Assembly (NCBI RefSeq): GCF_014621695.1
Contig: NZ_CP061281.1
Coordinates: 6,138,001-6,202,000, forward strand
Direction: 5' to 3'
DNA length: 64,000 bases
Origin: Streptomyces xanthii
GTDB lineage: Bacteria; Actinomycetota; Actinomycetes; Streptomycetales; Streptomycetaceae
This document shows positions 18,721-27,809 of this stretch, piece after piece; within the stretch, counting starts at the first letter, position 1; each line of letters begins with the position of its first letter. A program made the position numbers and the translations under genes. Under the pieces are notes generated by a model that saw only the letters and a program-made list of their open reading frames with translations, was not told the origin of the DNA and made no database searches.

Positions 18721-19959
18721 TCAGCCCTCGTGCGTGTCCGCGGCCTCGACCTCTTCGCGGGTGATCCCCAGCAGGTACAGGACCGTGTCCAGGAACGGCA
18801 CGTTCACCGCCGTGTGCGCGGCCTCGCGCACCACCGGCTTCGCGTTGAAGGCGACCCCGAGGCCCGCCGCGTTCAGCATGTCCAGGTCGTTCGCACCGTC
18901 GCCGATCGCCACCGTCTGCGCCAGCGGCACCCCGGCCTCCGCGGCGAACCGGCGCAGCAGCCGCGCCTTGCCCGCCCGGTCCACGATCTCGCCGGTGACC
19001 TTGCCGGTCAGCTTCCCGTCGACGATCTCCAGCGTGTTGGCCTGCGCGAAGTCGAGCCCGAGCCGCTCCTTCAGATCGTCCGTGACCTGCGTGAACCCGC
19101 CGGACACGACGCCCACTTGATAGCCGAGCCGCTTCAGCGTACGGATCAGGGTGCGGGCCCCCGGCGTCAGCCGGACCTCGCTCCTGACCTTGTCCACGAC
19201 CGACGCGTCGAGCCCCTCCAGGAGCGCCACGCGCGCGTGCAGCGACTGCTCGAAGTCCAGCTCGCCGCGCATCGCCGCGGCCGTCACCTCGGCGACCTTG
19301 TCCTCACAGCCCGCGTGCGCCGCGAACAGCTCGATCACCTCGTCCTGGATGAGCGTCGAGTCGACGTCCATCACGACGAGCCGCTGCGCGCGCCGGTGCA
19401 GACCGGCCGCGACCACCGCGACGTCCACGCCCAGGCGCGCCGCCTCCGTGGCCAGCGCCGTGCGCAGCCGCTCCGTCTCGGTGCCGGACACGGCGAACTC
19501 GACGGCCGTCACGGGGTACTTGGCGAGCCGGAAGATGCGGTCGATGTTGCCGCCGGTCGCGGTGATGGACGCGGCGATCGCGGCCGTCGACTCGGCGGTG
19601 AGCGGGTGACCGAGGACCGTGACCAGCGAGCGGCCCACACCGCGCGGCCGGTTGTCACCGGTGCCGGAGATGATCTCGGCCTGCATCCGGATGGACTCCG
19701 CCCAGCTGTGGACGGTGGCCCGCAGCTCGCCGTCGAGACCGGCCGGCGGCGCGGTCACCAGGGCGCACAGGACGATGCGGCCGCGGGTGACGACCTGCTC
19801 GATGTCGACCACGTCGACGGAGTAGGCGGCGAGGGTGTCGAACAGTCCGGCCGTGATGCCGGGCCGGTCCTTGCCGAAGATCTTGACCAGGAGAGTCGGG
19901 ACATCGGCCGCGAGACCGGCCGGGGCGTCAGCAGGGTGCTGGGGCTGCGAAGCGCTCAT
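18721..19959 (-). CDS. serB: Phosphoserine phosphatase with ACT domains
   Basis: A 412-residue enzyme for the last step of serine synthesis (phosphoserine to serine). The N-terminal 190 residues hold ACT-type ligand domains (LLVKIFGKDRPGITAGLF at 23-40, and a second near 110-180). The C-terminal HAD domain shows Asp198-Val-Asp200-Ser-Thr202, a VVSGGFTQ motif and GDGANDLDM at 353. This double-ACT form is usual in actinobacteria and suggests serine feedback. ATG at 19959. It is separated from the next upstream minus-strand gene by the cruciform repeat at 20072-20217. Confidence 0.94.
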   Translation of the reverse strand: MSASQPQHPADAPAGLAADVPTLLVKIFGKDRPGITAGLFDTLAAYSVDVVDIEQVVTRGRIVLCALVTAPPAGLDGELRATVHSWAESIRMQAEIISGTGDNRPRGVGRSLVTVLGHPLTAESTAAIAASITATGGNIDRIFRLAKYPVTAVEFAVSGTETERLRTALATEAARLGVDVAVVAAGLHRRAQRLVVMDVDSTLIQDEVIELFAAHAGCEDKVAEVTAAAMRGELDFEQSLHARVALLEGLDASVVDKVRSEVRLTPGARTLIRTLKRLGYQVGVVSGGFTQVTDDLKERLGLDFAQANTLEIVDGKLTGKVTGEIVDRAGKARLLRRFAAEAGVPLAQTVAIGDGANDLDMLNAAGLGVAFNAKPVVREAAHTAVNVPFLDTVLYLLGITREEVEAADTHEG

Positions 19960-20071
19960 GATGTTTCTACGTTATCGGGCCTGTGTACGAAGCCGCTGCC
20001 GCGGTCCGAGTGCCGGACACGGCCTCCCGCCGCAGGTCCGCCGCTTTGTCGCCGGGTGCGGGTCTCGTCGT

Positions 20072-20217
20072 GGCTGATCGCGCAGTTCCCCGCGCCCCTG
20101 GAAGGCATGCGGCTTCGCCGCGCCTTCCCCAGATGAAAGGCGCCCCGCGCCTTTGTCGGGGAGATGCGGCGCGAAGCGCCATGCATCTCAGGGGCGCGGG
20201 GAACTGCGCGACCAGCC
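20072..20217. repeat. Intergenic repeat forming a three-armed cruciform
   Basis: The outer arms 20072-20099 and 20190-20217 are 28 bases, complementary at 27 positions (core AGGGGCGCGGGGAACTGCGC). Between them are three further hairpins: GGAAGG...CCTTCC (about 20100-20128), AAAGGCGC...GCGCCTTT (20136-20154), and GATGC-GGCGC-GAA-GCGCC-AT-GCATC (20163-20187). The right arm is identical over 28 bases to 30548-30575, and the left arm is partly repeated at 14761-14780. This is a dispersed non-coding repeat in the serB-streptophobe gap. Confidence 0.75.
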
Positions 20218-20244
20218 CCCACCGGCCCGCGGCCCCGCGTCGGC

Positions 20245-21879
20245 CTAAAGGTCCCCGTCCGCAGGGGGAGGCGGCGGTGGAGGGGGAGGCGGCGGCCAGG
20301 ACGCGGAGCGCGGGCGCTCGGAGGGCCGCGGCGGCCGGAGCGGGGCCGCCATCGTGGGCGCCGCCGAGACGTCGTCCCGCACCTCGCCCCCGGGCGGATC
20401 GGGCTCCGGCTCCAGATAAGGGTTCTCCGGAACATCCGGCGAGCCGTACGGGTGGGACGGGGCGTACGGACCCGCCCGCTCATCGGGCGCGGGGACGGCG
20501 GCCCGCGCCGCACGCGAGCCCGCCGCCCCTGCCGCCCAGGCCAGCACGGCCCCGCAGCCGCCCGCCCCGGCCCCCCACACCGCCCCGAGCAGCAAGGCCG
20601 TCCCCGTACGACCGTGCAGTTCCACCCCCGCGTCGAACGCGTCGAAGCCCAGGACCGAGAGGGACGAGGACGCCGAGACGTCCGTCAGCCGGACCAACAG
20701 GGGGAGGGCCACGGCGGTGACCACGCCGAGCCGGAGCGCGCAGTGCGCCGCGAAGACGAGCACGCCCTGGCGCGGCCCGCGCGGGGTGCGCGCCGCCGTG
20801 AGGACCCCGGCGCACAGCATCATCAGGGCCGCGGCCAGGGGCAGCAGCCACACCCGCCCGTCCAGCTCGGCGAGCCTGCCCACCGTCACCGGCTCGTCCG
20901 CCGACACCCGCAGCAGCTCCCCGAGCGGGTCCGGCAACAGTTGCCCGAGCCCACCCGTCGCCGCCCCGTCCCACGGCACGAACAGTCCCAGGGGCACCCC
21001 GAGCCACACCCCGTTCGGCGCCCCGAGCAGCGCCGCGCCCGCGATCCGCCTCGGATGCTCGTCACCGGCCATCGCGTACGCCGCCGCGGCGAGGCCGGCG
21101 AGCACCGCGAGCAGCACCACCCCGACCAGCGCCGACACCGCGGGCCGCACCACCCGGTGCAGCGGGTCCAGGACGCGCGGCAGCGGGGTGCGCCGCGACG
21201 CCAGCAGCGCGATGAGCAGCACCCCGACCACGAACACCGCACCGCCCACCAGCGTCGGCCCCGTCCGCACGGTGAAGCCCACCGACGCCTTCGCCCCCGC
21301 GAGGTCGCCGAGCCGGCCGGGCAACAACCCCGCGACACCGCCCGGCAGCCGGTCCGCGATCCCCGCGGGCAGGCCCCCCTTGTCGGGAATGCCCCCAAGA
21401 CCCAGCTTCGTACCGTCAATCGTGATGAGGTCGTGACCCGCCCACGACAACCCGCCGAGCAGTCCGAGAAAGAGCGCCGTCACCGTGCCCGCGCGCGCCG
21501 CCAGTTCCCCGAATCCCACCTCAACGGCCCCTGAACGCAGGGACCGCAGGAAGAACCAGCTGAGCAGCAGCGCACCGGTGAGCCCCACACCCAGCGGGGC
21601 GACGTCGATCGCCGTATGTGTCTGAGCCGTGTCCAGACCGAAGGCCGAGACGTCGCCCGACGGTGCCACCTGCCCGCCGACGCCGAGCGTCACGACGGCG
21701 GCCGTCATCGGCCCGAGGGAACCGGCCGCGTCCGCGTCCAGCAGGTGCAGGCCCAGCGCGGCGACCCCCACCATCCCGATGAAAGCCCAGCTCACAGCGG
21801 CGACGGCCGAGATCAGCACATCGCCGGCGAGCGCGGCACCCGGCCGCCGGGTGCGCCGGCCGGTCTCCGTCACGGACAT
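20245..21879 (-). CDS. Streptophobe family membrane protein
   Basis: A 544-residue polytopic protein with about 12-14 hydrophobic segments, starting at DVLISAVAAVSWAFIGMVGV near residue 18. It ends in a cytoplasm-like Pro-rich tail containing eleven consecutive prolines. Overall pattern and N-terminus match the streptophobe family, known only from Streptomyces relatives and without assigned function. ATG at 21879, preceded by GGGGGG, is preferred to an ATG 17 codons upstream (SKWEIRG). It is divergent from the FHA-ABC transporter gene, which may indicate shared regulation. Confidence 0.8.
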   Translation of the reverse strand: MSVTETGRRTRRPGAALAGDVLISAVAAVSWAFIGMVGVAALGLHLLDADAAGSLGPMTAAVVTLGVGGQVAPSGDVSAFGLDTAQTHTAIDVAPLGVGLTGALLLSWFFLRSLRSGAVEVGFGELAARAGTVTALFLGLLGGLSWAGHDLITIDGTKLGLGGIPDKGGLPAGIADRLPGGVAGLLPGRLGDLAGAKASVGFTVRTGPTLVGGAVFVVGVLLIALLASRRTPLPRVLDPLHRVVRPAVSALVGVVLLAVLAGLAAAAYAMAGDEHPRRIAGAALLGAPNGVWLGVPLGLFVPWDGAATGGLGQLLPDPLGELLRVSADEPVTVGRLAELDGRVWLLPLAAALMMLCAGVLTAARTPRGPRQGVLVFAAHCALRLGVVTAVALPLLVRLTDVSASSSLSVLGFDAFDAGVELHGRTGTALLLGAVWGAGAGGCGAVLAWAAGAAGSRAARAAVPAPDERAGPYAPSHPYGSPDVPENPYLEPEPDPPGGEVRDDVSAAPTMAAPLRPPRPSERPRSASWPPPPPPPPPPPADGDL

Positions 21880-22073
21880 CTTGGACCCCCCGATCCGTCC
21901 CGCAACGCCCCTGATTTCCCATTTACTCATGATCCGTAGGGAGTTGTGGGCTCTTACCACTCTCGGGGCCCGTATCGTCCCCGTCAACGGCGGACGCGAG
22001 GACGGGGCGGGGGAGTCTTCACAACCCCCGACGCAAGGCCCGACTTTCGGTCACGGGGGGCTTCCTGAAATAG

Positions 22074-22102
22074 TTCCTCACGATGTTCGACATCCCTAGA
22101 CT
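22074..22102 (+). promoter_or_regulatory. Possible promoter of FHA-ABC gene
   Basis: TAGACT (22097-22102) lies 17 bases after TTCCTC (22074-22079) and 36 bases before the GTG start. The -10 is fair and the -35 weak. Confidence 0.35.
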
Positions 22103-22137
22103 CCCCATGACGGGGGCAAAAATCGGGGGACAACTCA

Positions 22138-24648
22138 GTGGGGCATGGAGTGCCTGAACTCGTACTGGAATTGAACGGCAGGACCTGGACGCTCGACCCG
22201 TCCAGGCCGTACACCCTGGGGCGCGACCCTGGGGGAGACATCGTGCTCGACGACGCCCGGGTGTCCTGGCGTCACGCCACGATCAGCTGGGGCGGCCGCA
22301 GTTGGGTCATCGAGGACCACGGGTCGACCAACGGCACCTTCGTGCAGGGGCAGCGGATCCACCAGATGGAGATCGGTCCCGGCTCCTCGGTGCATCTCGG
22401 CAACTCGACCGACGGTCCCAAGGTCAGCGTGCAGGGCAGCGCCCAGGCCGCCGCCGTGGCCACGCCGCCGCAGCAGCATGCGCAGCAGGCCCCGCCGCAG
22501 CACCAGCAGCAGGCCGCGTGGCCCCAGCAGCAGGCGCCGCAGCAGCAGCCCCCGCAGCAGGCCTGGAACCAGCAGCCGCCGGCGCAGAAGGTGCCGCAGC
22601 AGCAGGGCGGCCCGGCCGGCGCCCCGCCGGTCTACGGCGACCGCAGCCCCACGACCTTCCACCAGGTCGCCCTCGGCCGCGTGATGCGCATCGGTCGTGC
22701 GCTGGAGAACGAGCTGGTGGTCTCCGACCTCCAGGTCTCCCGCCACCACGCCGAGTTCCACGCGACGCCCGACGGCCGCTTCGAGATCCGCGACCTCGGC
22801 TCGCACAACGGCACGTACGTCAACGGTCAGCCGATCGCCAAGGGCGGCTCCCAGCTGCTCGGCCCGAACGACATCGTCGGCGTCGGCCACTCGACGTTCC
22901 GCCTGGTCGGCGACCGCCTCGAGGAGTTCGTCGACACCGGTGACGTCTCCTTCTCGGCGCGCCACCTCACGGTGACCGTCGACGGCGGCAAGCAGATCCT
23001 CAAGGACGTCTCCTTCGGCGTCCCCGAGAAGTCGCTCATCGCCGTCATCGGCCCCTCGGGATCCGGTAAGTCCACCCTGCTCAAGGCGCTCACCGGCTAC
23101 CGGCCCGCCAACCAGGGTGACGTCCTCTACGACAACCGGAACCTGTACAAGCAGTTCGCCGAGCTGCGTCAGCGCATCGGTCTGGTCCCGCAGGACGACA
23201 TCCTGCACAAGGAGCTGACCGTCAAGAAGGCGCTCAAGTACGCGGCCAAGCTCCGCTTCCCCGCCGACACCAGCGAGCAGGAGCGCGAGCAGCGCATCGA
23301 CGAGGTGCTGCGCGAGCTCAAGCTGGACATCCACAAGGAGAAGAAGGTCACCTCCCTCTCCGGTGGCCAGCGCAAGCGCGTCTCGGTGGCCCTGGAGCTG
23401 CTGACCAAGCCGTCCCTGATCTTCCTGGACGAGCCCACCTCGGGCCTCGACCCGGGCATGGACCGCGACGTCATGCAGCTGCTGCGCGGCCTGTCCGACG
23501 ACGGCCGCACGGTCCTCGTCGTCACCCACTCCGTGGCCGAGCTCGCCCTGTGCGACAAGCTCCTCGTCATGGCGCCGGGCGGCTCGGTGGCCTACTTCGG
23601 TCCGCCGGAGGAAGCGCTCAACTTCTTCGGCTACGAGACCTGGGCCGACGTCTTCTCCGCGTTCGAGAACTACCGCGACTACGACTGGGCGGGCCGCTGG
23701 AAGGGCTCGCAGCACTACCAGATGTACGCCGCGGACATCGACGCCGTCGCCCCGCAGTCGGTGCAGATGCCGCCGCCCGCCGCGGTCAGGCCGCCCAAGC
23801 CGCAGCCCTGGGGCTCGCAGCTGATCACACTGATCCGCCGCTACTGCTCGGTGATCGCCTCCGACAAGGGCTTCATCGGCCTGATGGTGATCCTGCCCGC
23901 GGTGCTCGGCCTGGTCTCGGTGGTCATCCCCGCCGACTTCGGCCTCGCGCCGCCCAAGCCGCCGTCCCGGTTCAACGGCGACGCGGGCACGATCATGCTG
24001 ATCATCGCCGTCGGCATGTGCTTCTCGGCCGCGGCCAACTCGGTCCGTGAGCTGATCAAGGAGCGGGTCATCTACGAGCGCGAGCGGGCGACCGGCCTGT
24101 CCCGCTCCGCGTACCTGATGTCCAAGGTCATCGTCCTCGGCGTGATCACGGCCATCCAGGGCATCATCATCTGCGGTATCGGCTTCGCCCCGCGCGACCT
24201 TCCGGCGGAAGGCCTGCTGATGCCGCCGGCGGTCGAGCTCTGCATCTCGATCATCGCGCTCGGCTTCACCTCGATGATGTTCGGCCTGGTCATCTCCTCG
24301 CTGGTGAAGACCTCCGAGAAGACGATGCCGCTGCTCGTCATGTTCGCGATCGTCCAGGTCGTGTTCACCGGCGTCCTCTTCCAGATCTACGGAACGCTCG
24401 GCCTGGAGCAGTTCGCCTGGCTGATGCCGTCCCGCTGGGCCATCGGCGCCGCCGGAGCCACGCTGGACCTGGCACACCTCATGCCGCCGTGGGACCAGCA
24501 GAAGCCGAACGACCTGGACCCGCTGTGGGAGCACTCGGTCGGCCAGTGGGGCATCAACCTCACGATCCTGATCGCCCTCGGTGTCGTCTGCGGCTTCGCG
24601 GTCGCGCGCCTGCTGCGCCGCCACGAGCCCGAGGTCATGCGCAAGTAG
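22138..24648 (+). CDS. FHA-FHA-ABC transporter fusion (ATPase plus permease)
   Basis: An 836-residue fusion. The first FHA domain (about 10-90) has LGRDPGGD, SWRHATI and DHGSTNGT. A linker very rich in Gln/Pro/Ala spans about 100-165. The second FHA (about 175-245) has IGRALENE, SRHHAEF and DLGSHNGTYVNG. The ATPase has Walker A GPSGSGKST near 304, signature LSGGQRKR near 407 and LIFLDEPTSGLD near 428. An ABC-2 permease with six or so helices lies at about 570-830. FHA domains bind phosphothreonine, so control by Ser/Thr kinases is likely. The layout resembles mycobacterial Rv1747. GTG at 22138 has GGGGGA upstream. The cargo is unknown; lipid or glycolipid export is only a family-based guess. 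Confidence 0.93.
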   Translation: MGHGVPELVLELNGRTWTLDPSRPYTLGRDPGGDIVLDDARVSWRHATISWGGRSWVIEDHGSTNGTFVQGQRIHQMEIGPGSSVHLGNSTDGPKVSVQGSAQAAAVATPPQQHAQQAPPQHQQQAAWPQQQAPQQQPPQQAWNQQPPAQKVPQQQGGPAGAPPVYGDRSPTTFHQVALGRVMRIGRALENELVVSDLQVSRHHAEFHATPDGRFEIRDLGSHNGTYVNGQPIAKGGSQLLGPNDIVGVGHSTFRLVGDRLEEFVDTGDVSFSARHLTVTVDGGKQILKDVSFGVPEKSLIAVIGPSGSGKSTLLKALTGYRPANQGDVLYDNRNLYKQFAELRQRIGLVPQDDILHKELTVKKALKYAAKLRFPADTSEQEREQRIDEVLRELKLDIHKEKKVTSLSGGQRKRVSVALELLTKPSLIFLDEPTSGLDPGMDRDVMQLLRGLSDDGRTVLVVTHSVAELALCDKLLVMAPGGSVAYFGPPEEALNFFGYETWADVFSAFENYRDYDWAGRWKGSQHYQMYAADIDAVAPQSVQMPPPAAVRPPKPQPWGSQLITLIRRYCSVIASDKGFIGLMVILPAVLGLVSVVIPADFGLAPPKPPSRFNGDAGTIMLIIAVGMCFSAAANSVRELIKERVIYERERATGLSRSAYLMSKVIVLGVITAIQGIIICGIGFAPRDLPAEGLLMPPAVELCISIIALGFTSMMFGLVISSLVKTSEKTMPLLVMFAIVQVVFTGVLFQIYGTLGLEQFAWLMPSRWAIGAAGATLDLAHLMPPWDQQKPNDLDPLWEHSVGQWGINLTILIALGVVCGFAVARLLRRHEPEVMRK

Positions 24649-24667
24649 TCACGGCTCAGGTACGCGG

Positions 24668-24715
24668 ACGACGGAGAAGGGCGGCACCCTCGCGGGTGCC
24701 GCCCTTCTCCGTCGT
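24668..24715. terminator. Bidirectional terminator after FHA-ABC gene
   Basis: Perfect 22-bp arms (24668-24689 / 24694-24715, starting ACGACGGAGAAGGG) around a TCGC loop, between two convergent genes. One of the strongest hairpins in the window. Confidence 0.85.
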
Positions 24716-24781
24716 GGGGGGTGCGGCGTGCGCCGGAGACCCGGAGGTCCCGTCAGCGAGTCTCGGTACGCGCCTGCGTCC

Positions 24782-25501
24782 TCAGTACGCGCTGTTGACG
24801 TTGTCGATCGAGCCGTACTTGTCGGCCGCGTAGTTGGCGGCGGCCGTGATGTTGGCGACCGGGTCGTAGATGTTCGTCGAGGTGCCGGAGACGTGGTACG
24901 CGGCGAACGTCGGCGGGATGACCTGCAGCAGACCCTTCGAGGGGATGCCGTTGATCGCGTTGATGTCCCAGCCGTTCATGGCGTTCGGGTTGCCGGAGGA
25001 CTCGCGCATGATGTTGCGGTGCAGACCGTCGTAGGAGCCCGGGATGCCCTTCGCCTTCATGATGGCGAGGGACTCCTTGATCCAGCCGTCGAGGTTGTTC
25101 GCGTAGACCGGCTTGCGGGCGGCGGCGCGGGAGGCGGCCTCGCGGATCTCGCGGTCCTTCTTGGCCTTGGCCTCGGCGTTGGCCTTCGCCTTCGCCTCGG
25201 CGGCGGCCTTCTGCTTGGCGTCCTGCTCGGCCTTCAGCTTGGCGGCGATGGCCTTGGCCTTCTCCGACGCGGCGGCCTGCTGGTTGGTGACGCTCGCGTG
25301 GACGTCCTGGATGCGCTGCGCACCCGCGTCCGTCGTGAACGCGACGGGGGAGGAGGTGACCTCCTCGGCCTGGGCCTGCGTGTCGTGACCCGGCACCAGA
25401 GTGATCGCCAGGGCGGCGGCGCCGAGCGAGGCGACACCGGCGATGGAGAACTTGTGGGCCCGGGTCAGCGGACTATGGCCAAGGGCGCGGAGCTGCTTCA
25501 T
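24782..25501 (-). CDS. Secreted lytic transglycosylase (SLT-like)
   Basis: A 239-residue exported protein. The N-terminus MKQLRALGHSPLTRAHKFSI precedes a hydrophobic signal (AGVASLGAAALAITLVPG), with cleavage or anchoring near residue 45. An Ala/Lys/Glu-rich coiled coil (about 72-130) is followed by a lysozyme-like catalytic domain (about 138-235) with Glu167 in IMRESSGNP and SKGLLQVIPPTFAAY. This is the soluble-lytic-transglycosylase fold that cleaves peptidoglycan glycan strands. ATG at 25501 follows GAGAGG. A SigA-like promoter at 25577-25605 gives a leader of about 70 bases. Likely role: wall remodelling during growth or germination. Confidence 0.9.
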   Translation of the reverse strand: MKQLRALGHSPLTRAHKFSIAGVASLGAAALAITLVPGHDTQAQAEEVTSSPVAFTTDAGAQRIQDVHASVTNQQAAASEKAKAIAAKLKAEQDAKQKAAAEAKAKANAEAKAKKDREIREAASRAAARKPVYANNLDGWIKESLAIMKAKGIPGSYDGLHRNIMRESSGNPNAMNGWDINAINGIPSKGLLQVIPPTFAAYHVSGTSTNIYDPVANITAAANYAADKYGSIDNVNSAY

Positions 25502-25576
25502 GAGACGGGGACCTCTCGGTGGTTTGGGGGACGGACGTTGCGGGCAGAACCTTCCGGCGCTGAGCAACGGGGGCAA

Positions 25577-25605
25577 TTCTTAGCGGTCGCAAAATTGCGT
25601 GGCAA
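25577..25605 (-). promoter_or_regulatory. Predicted SigA-type promoter of the transglycosylase gene
   Basis: On the minus strand, TTGCCA (25605-25600) is 17 bases from TAAGAA (25582-25577). Transcription would start near 25570, about 70 bases before the ATG. Confidence 0.5.
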
Positions 25606-25650
25606 AGGTGTGACGTACGAAGCCGGGTAGTGGATCACAGAACGCGCAAA

Positions 25651-25685
25651 AAGGACCGAGGGCCAGTTTTCGGCTCCCGGTCCTT
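25651..25685 (-). terminator. Intrinsic terminator after queA-like gene
   Basis: On the minus strand AAGGACCGGGAGCC (25685-25672) pairs with GGCCCTCGGTCCTT (25664-25651) and is followed by TTT, with one mismatch. It closes the SDR-queA transcript about 145 bases after the stop. The rest of the 327-bp gap 25502-25828 holds only the transglycosylase promoter; I see no known riboswitch. Confidence 0.75.
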
Positions 25686-25828
25686 GCGTTTTCCCGGGAC
25701 CAAAGTCTCATCTCGGTCCACTAGGCGACTTCGTAGGTGACGTGCACCCTATGCGCGGCATCACATGGTGCCGCCCCCTGTCTCACTGATAGTTGCCGGT
25801 GCAACGCACTCGGTGAGCCTCTGAGGGC

Positions 25829-26884
25829 TCAGTGAGCCGTTTCCGGCGGCAGCACCAGATGCACGTCCCCGAACTCGTGCCACAGGTACCGGCCGCGCAG
25901 CGCCTCCTCGTACGTACGGCGCACCGCCTCCCGGCCCGCGATCGCCTCCAGCATCTGCAGATGGGAGGCCTCGGGCTCGTGCAGCCCGGTCAGCAGACCG
26001 TCCACCACCCGCACCCCGCGCTCCGGCGTCACCACCAGATCCGTCCAGCCGCGCGCCGCCCGCACCACCCCGTCCGCTCCCGCCGCCGACTCCACGGCCC
26101 GCACACCGGTCGTCCCCACCGCCAGGACCCGCCCGCCGCCCGCCCGCGCGGCGTTGATCAGCCGCGCCGACGCCTCCGGCACGTCGAAACGCTCCGCGTA
26201 CGGCGGCTCGTGCGCCTCCGCCGACGACACCCCCGTGTGCAGCGTCACCGGAGCGAACTGCACGCCCCGCCGCACCAGCGCCGCCACCGCCCGCTCCGTG
26301 AACGGCCGCGCCGCGCTCGGCATCTCCGCACTGCCCGCCCCGTCCGCGTACGGCAGCGCGAACACCGTCTGGTACGCCGACAGCGGCTGGTCCCGCCGCG
26401 TGTAGGAGTAACGGATCGGCCGCCCGTGCTCGCGCAGCACCGCCGGCACGTCCCCGGTCGCCCGCACCCACCACAGCCGGTCCCCGCCCGCCGCGACCCG
26501 CTCCTCGAACACGAGGTGCACACAGCCCGGCAGCGACACCACTTCCCCCGCGGGCCCGCCCGCGCGCGGGCGCGTGGTCCCGCGCCCGTCCGGATCGCGC
26601 ACCTCGACGGCCCACCGGCCGTCGTCGCCCCGCGTCGAGAAGTGCACCACCACGCGCGCGTGGCCGAGCGTCCCGTCCACGGCCGCCGCGAGCGTGGGGG
26701 AGGTGTTCACGATCAGCAGGTCCCCCGCACGCAGTTCGCCCGGCAGCTCGGCGAACCGGCGATGCGTGACCTCGGTGCCGCGCGACACCAGCATCCGTAC
26801 GGAGGACCGGTCCCGGCCCGGCCCCCGCTGCTCGGCCGGCACCCGCGCCGACAGCTCCTCCGGAACACGCAGAGCGAGCGTCAT
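25829..26884 (-). CDS. queA: QueA-like SAM:tRNA ribosyltransferase-isomerase
   Basis: A 351-residue protein of the QueA family. QueA transfers the ribose of S-adenosylmethionine to preQ1 at the wobble base of certain tRNAs to make epoxyqueuosine. Family features include the N-terminal LPEEL/ISxxP-like segment, DLLIVNTSPTL, the central YTRRDQPLSAYQTVFA, PSAARPFTERAV, FAPVTLHTGVSS and the C-terminal HEFGDVHLVL. ATG at 26884 overlaps the upstream SDR stop by four bases. No other queuosine gene (tgt, queC/D/E/F/G) is in the window, so substrate or function may differ from E. coli QueA. Confidence 0.82.
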   Translation of the reverse strand: MTLALRVPEELSARVPAEQRGPGRDRSSVRMLVSRGTEVTHRRFAELPGELRAGDLLIVNTSPTLAAAVDGTLGHARVVVHFSTRGDDGRWAVEVRDPDGRGTTRPRAGGPAGEVVSLPGCVHLVFEERVAAGGDRLWWVRATGDVPAVLREHGRPIRYSYTRRDQPLSAYQTVFALPYADGAGSAEMPSAARPFTERAVAALVRRGVQFAPVTLHTGVSSAEAHEPPYAERFDVPEASARLINAARAGGGRVLAVGTTGVRAVESAAGADGVVRAARGWTDLVVTPERGVRVVDGLLTGLHEPEASHLQMLEAIAGREAVRRTYEEALRGRYLWHEFGDVHLVLPPETAH

Positions 26885-27615
26885 CGGACCTCCTCCTGAA
26901 GCGGGCTCTCGGCCGGCGGGCCGTCCATGAGAAGAGAGGGGGCGGAGTAGCGGCCGCTCGCGGGGCGGACGTCCAGCAGACGCAGGAACGCCGGCACGAC
27001 CTCCTCCGGCCGAGGCACCCCGCTGAGGTCCTCCTCCGGTTCCGCCGCAGCCAGCATCTCCGTGCGCATCCCGCCCGGATCCACCGCCCACACCCGCAGC
27101 CCCGGCTCCTCCACGGCCAGCACCGCGGACAGCTGGTCGAGCGCCGCCTTCGTCGCCCCGTAGCCGCCCCACGTCCCGTACGCCTCGGCCGCCGCGTCCG
27201 AGCTCATGTTGATCACCGCCCCGGCCGGCGCGTCCCGCAGCAGCGGCAGCGCCTCCTGGAGCAGCCCGAGCGGCGCCACCACATTGACCTCCAGCGCCGT
27301 GCGGAAGTCGTCCAGCGAGTACGCGCCGAGCGGCCGCAGCGGCACCGCGCCCAGCACCCCCGCGTTGTTCACCAGCAGATCGAGACCGCCCAGCTCCCAG
27401 GCCGCCGCGATCAGCTCCACCCGGTGCCCGCCGTCCGCGACATCGCCCGCGACCGCCTTCACCGTGCCCCCGTGCCGGCGCAGCTCCGCCGCCGCGTCCT
27501 CCAGCGGCCCCGCGGACCGCGCGTCGAGCACCAGATCCCAGCCCCGCCGCGCGAGGGCCTCCGCCAGCGCCCGGCCGAACCCCCGCGAAGCACCCGTGAT
27601 GATCGCTACCGCCAT
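26881..27615 (-). CDS. SDR family oxidoreductase
   Basis: A 244-residue classical short-chain dehydrogenase. It has the cofactor motif TGASRGFG (8-15), NNAG near 87-90, Ser in NMSSDAA near 139 and the catalytic Tyr-x3-Lys in YGATKAAL near 152. The Arg in SRGFGR and the following acidic stretch do not settle NADPH versus NADH. ATG at 27615 has GGGGAC upstream. It is the first gene of a two-gene unit, with the queA-like start overlapping its stop. The substrate is unknown. Confidence 0.88.
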   Translation of the reverse strand: MAVAIITGASRGFGRALAEALARRGWDLVLDARSAGPLEDAAAELRRHGGTVKAVAGDVADGGHRVELIAAAWELGGLDLLVNNAGVLGAVPLRPLGAYSLDDFRTALEVNVVAPLGLLQEALPLLRDAPAGAVINMSSDAAAEAYGTWGGYGATKAALDQLSAVLAVEEPGLRVWAVDPGGMRTEMLAAAEPEEDLSGVPRPEEVVPAFLRLLDVRPASGRYSAPSLLMDGPPAESPLQEEVR

Positions 27616-27809
27616 GACAACCGTCCCCTTGCTCCGTCGCTTCGTCCTGTCGTCCTGCGTGATGTCCTCAACGTAGGAACCGGCCGGTCCCGGGCACCTC
27701 AGGCGCGGGTCGCGAGGAGCCAGGGCCCTTCGCCCTACGACCGTCGGCCTAGGCGACCGCCGCCACAGGTCCGATCCGCGCCGTCACCGGCCGCCGGTAC
27801 GGTGATCTC

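Noticed and set aside
25502..25828. Possible c-di-AMP (ydaO) riboswitch before the transglycosylase gene
   Set aside because: Wall-hydrolase genes in Streptomyces sometimes carry it, but I found none of its conserved core. The hairpin present is a normal terminator of the upstream gene.
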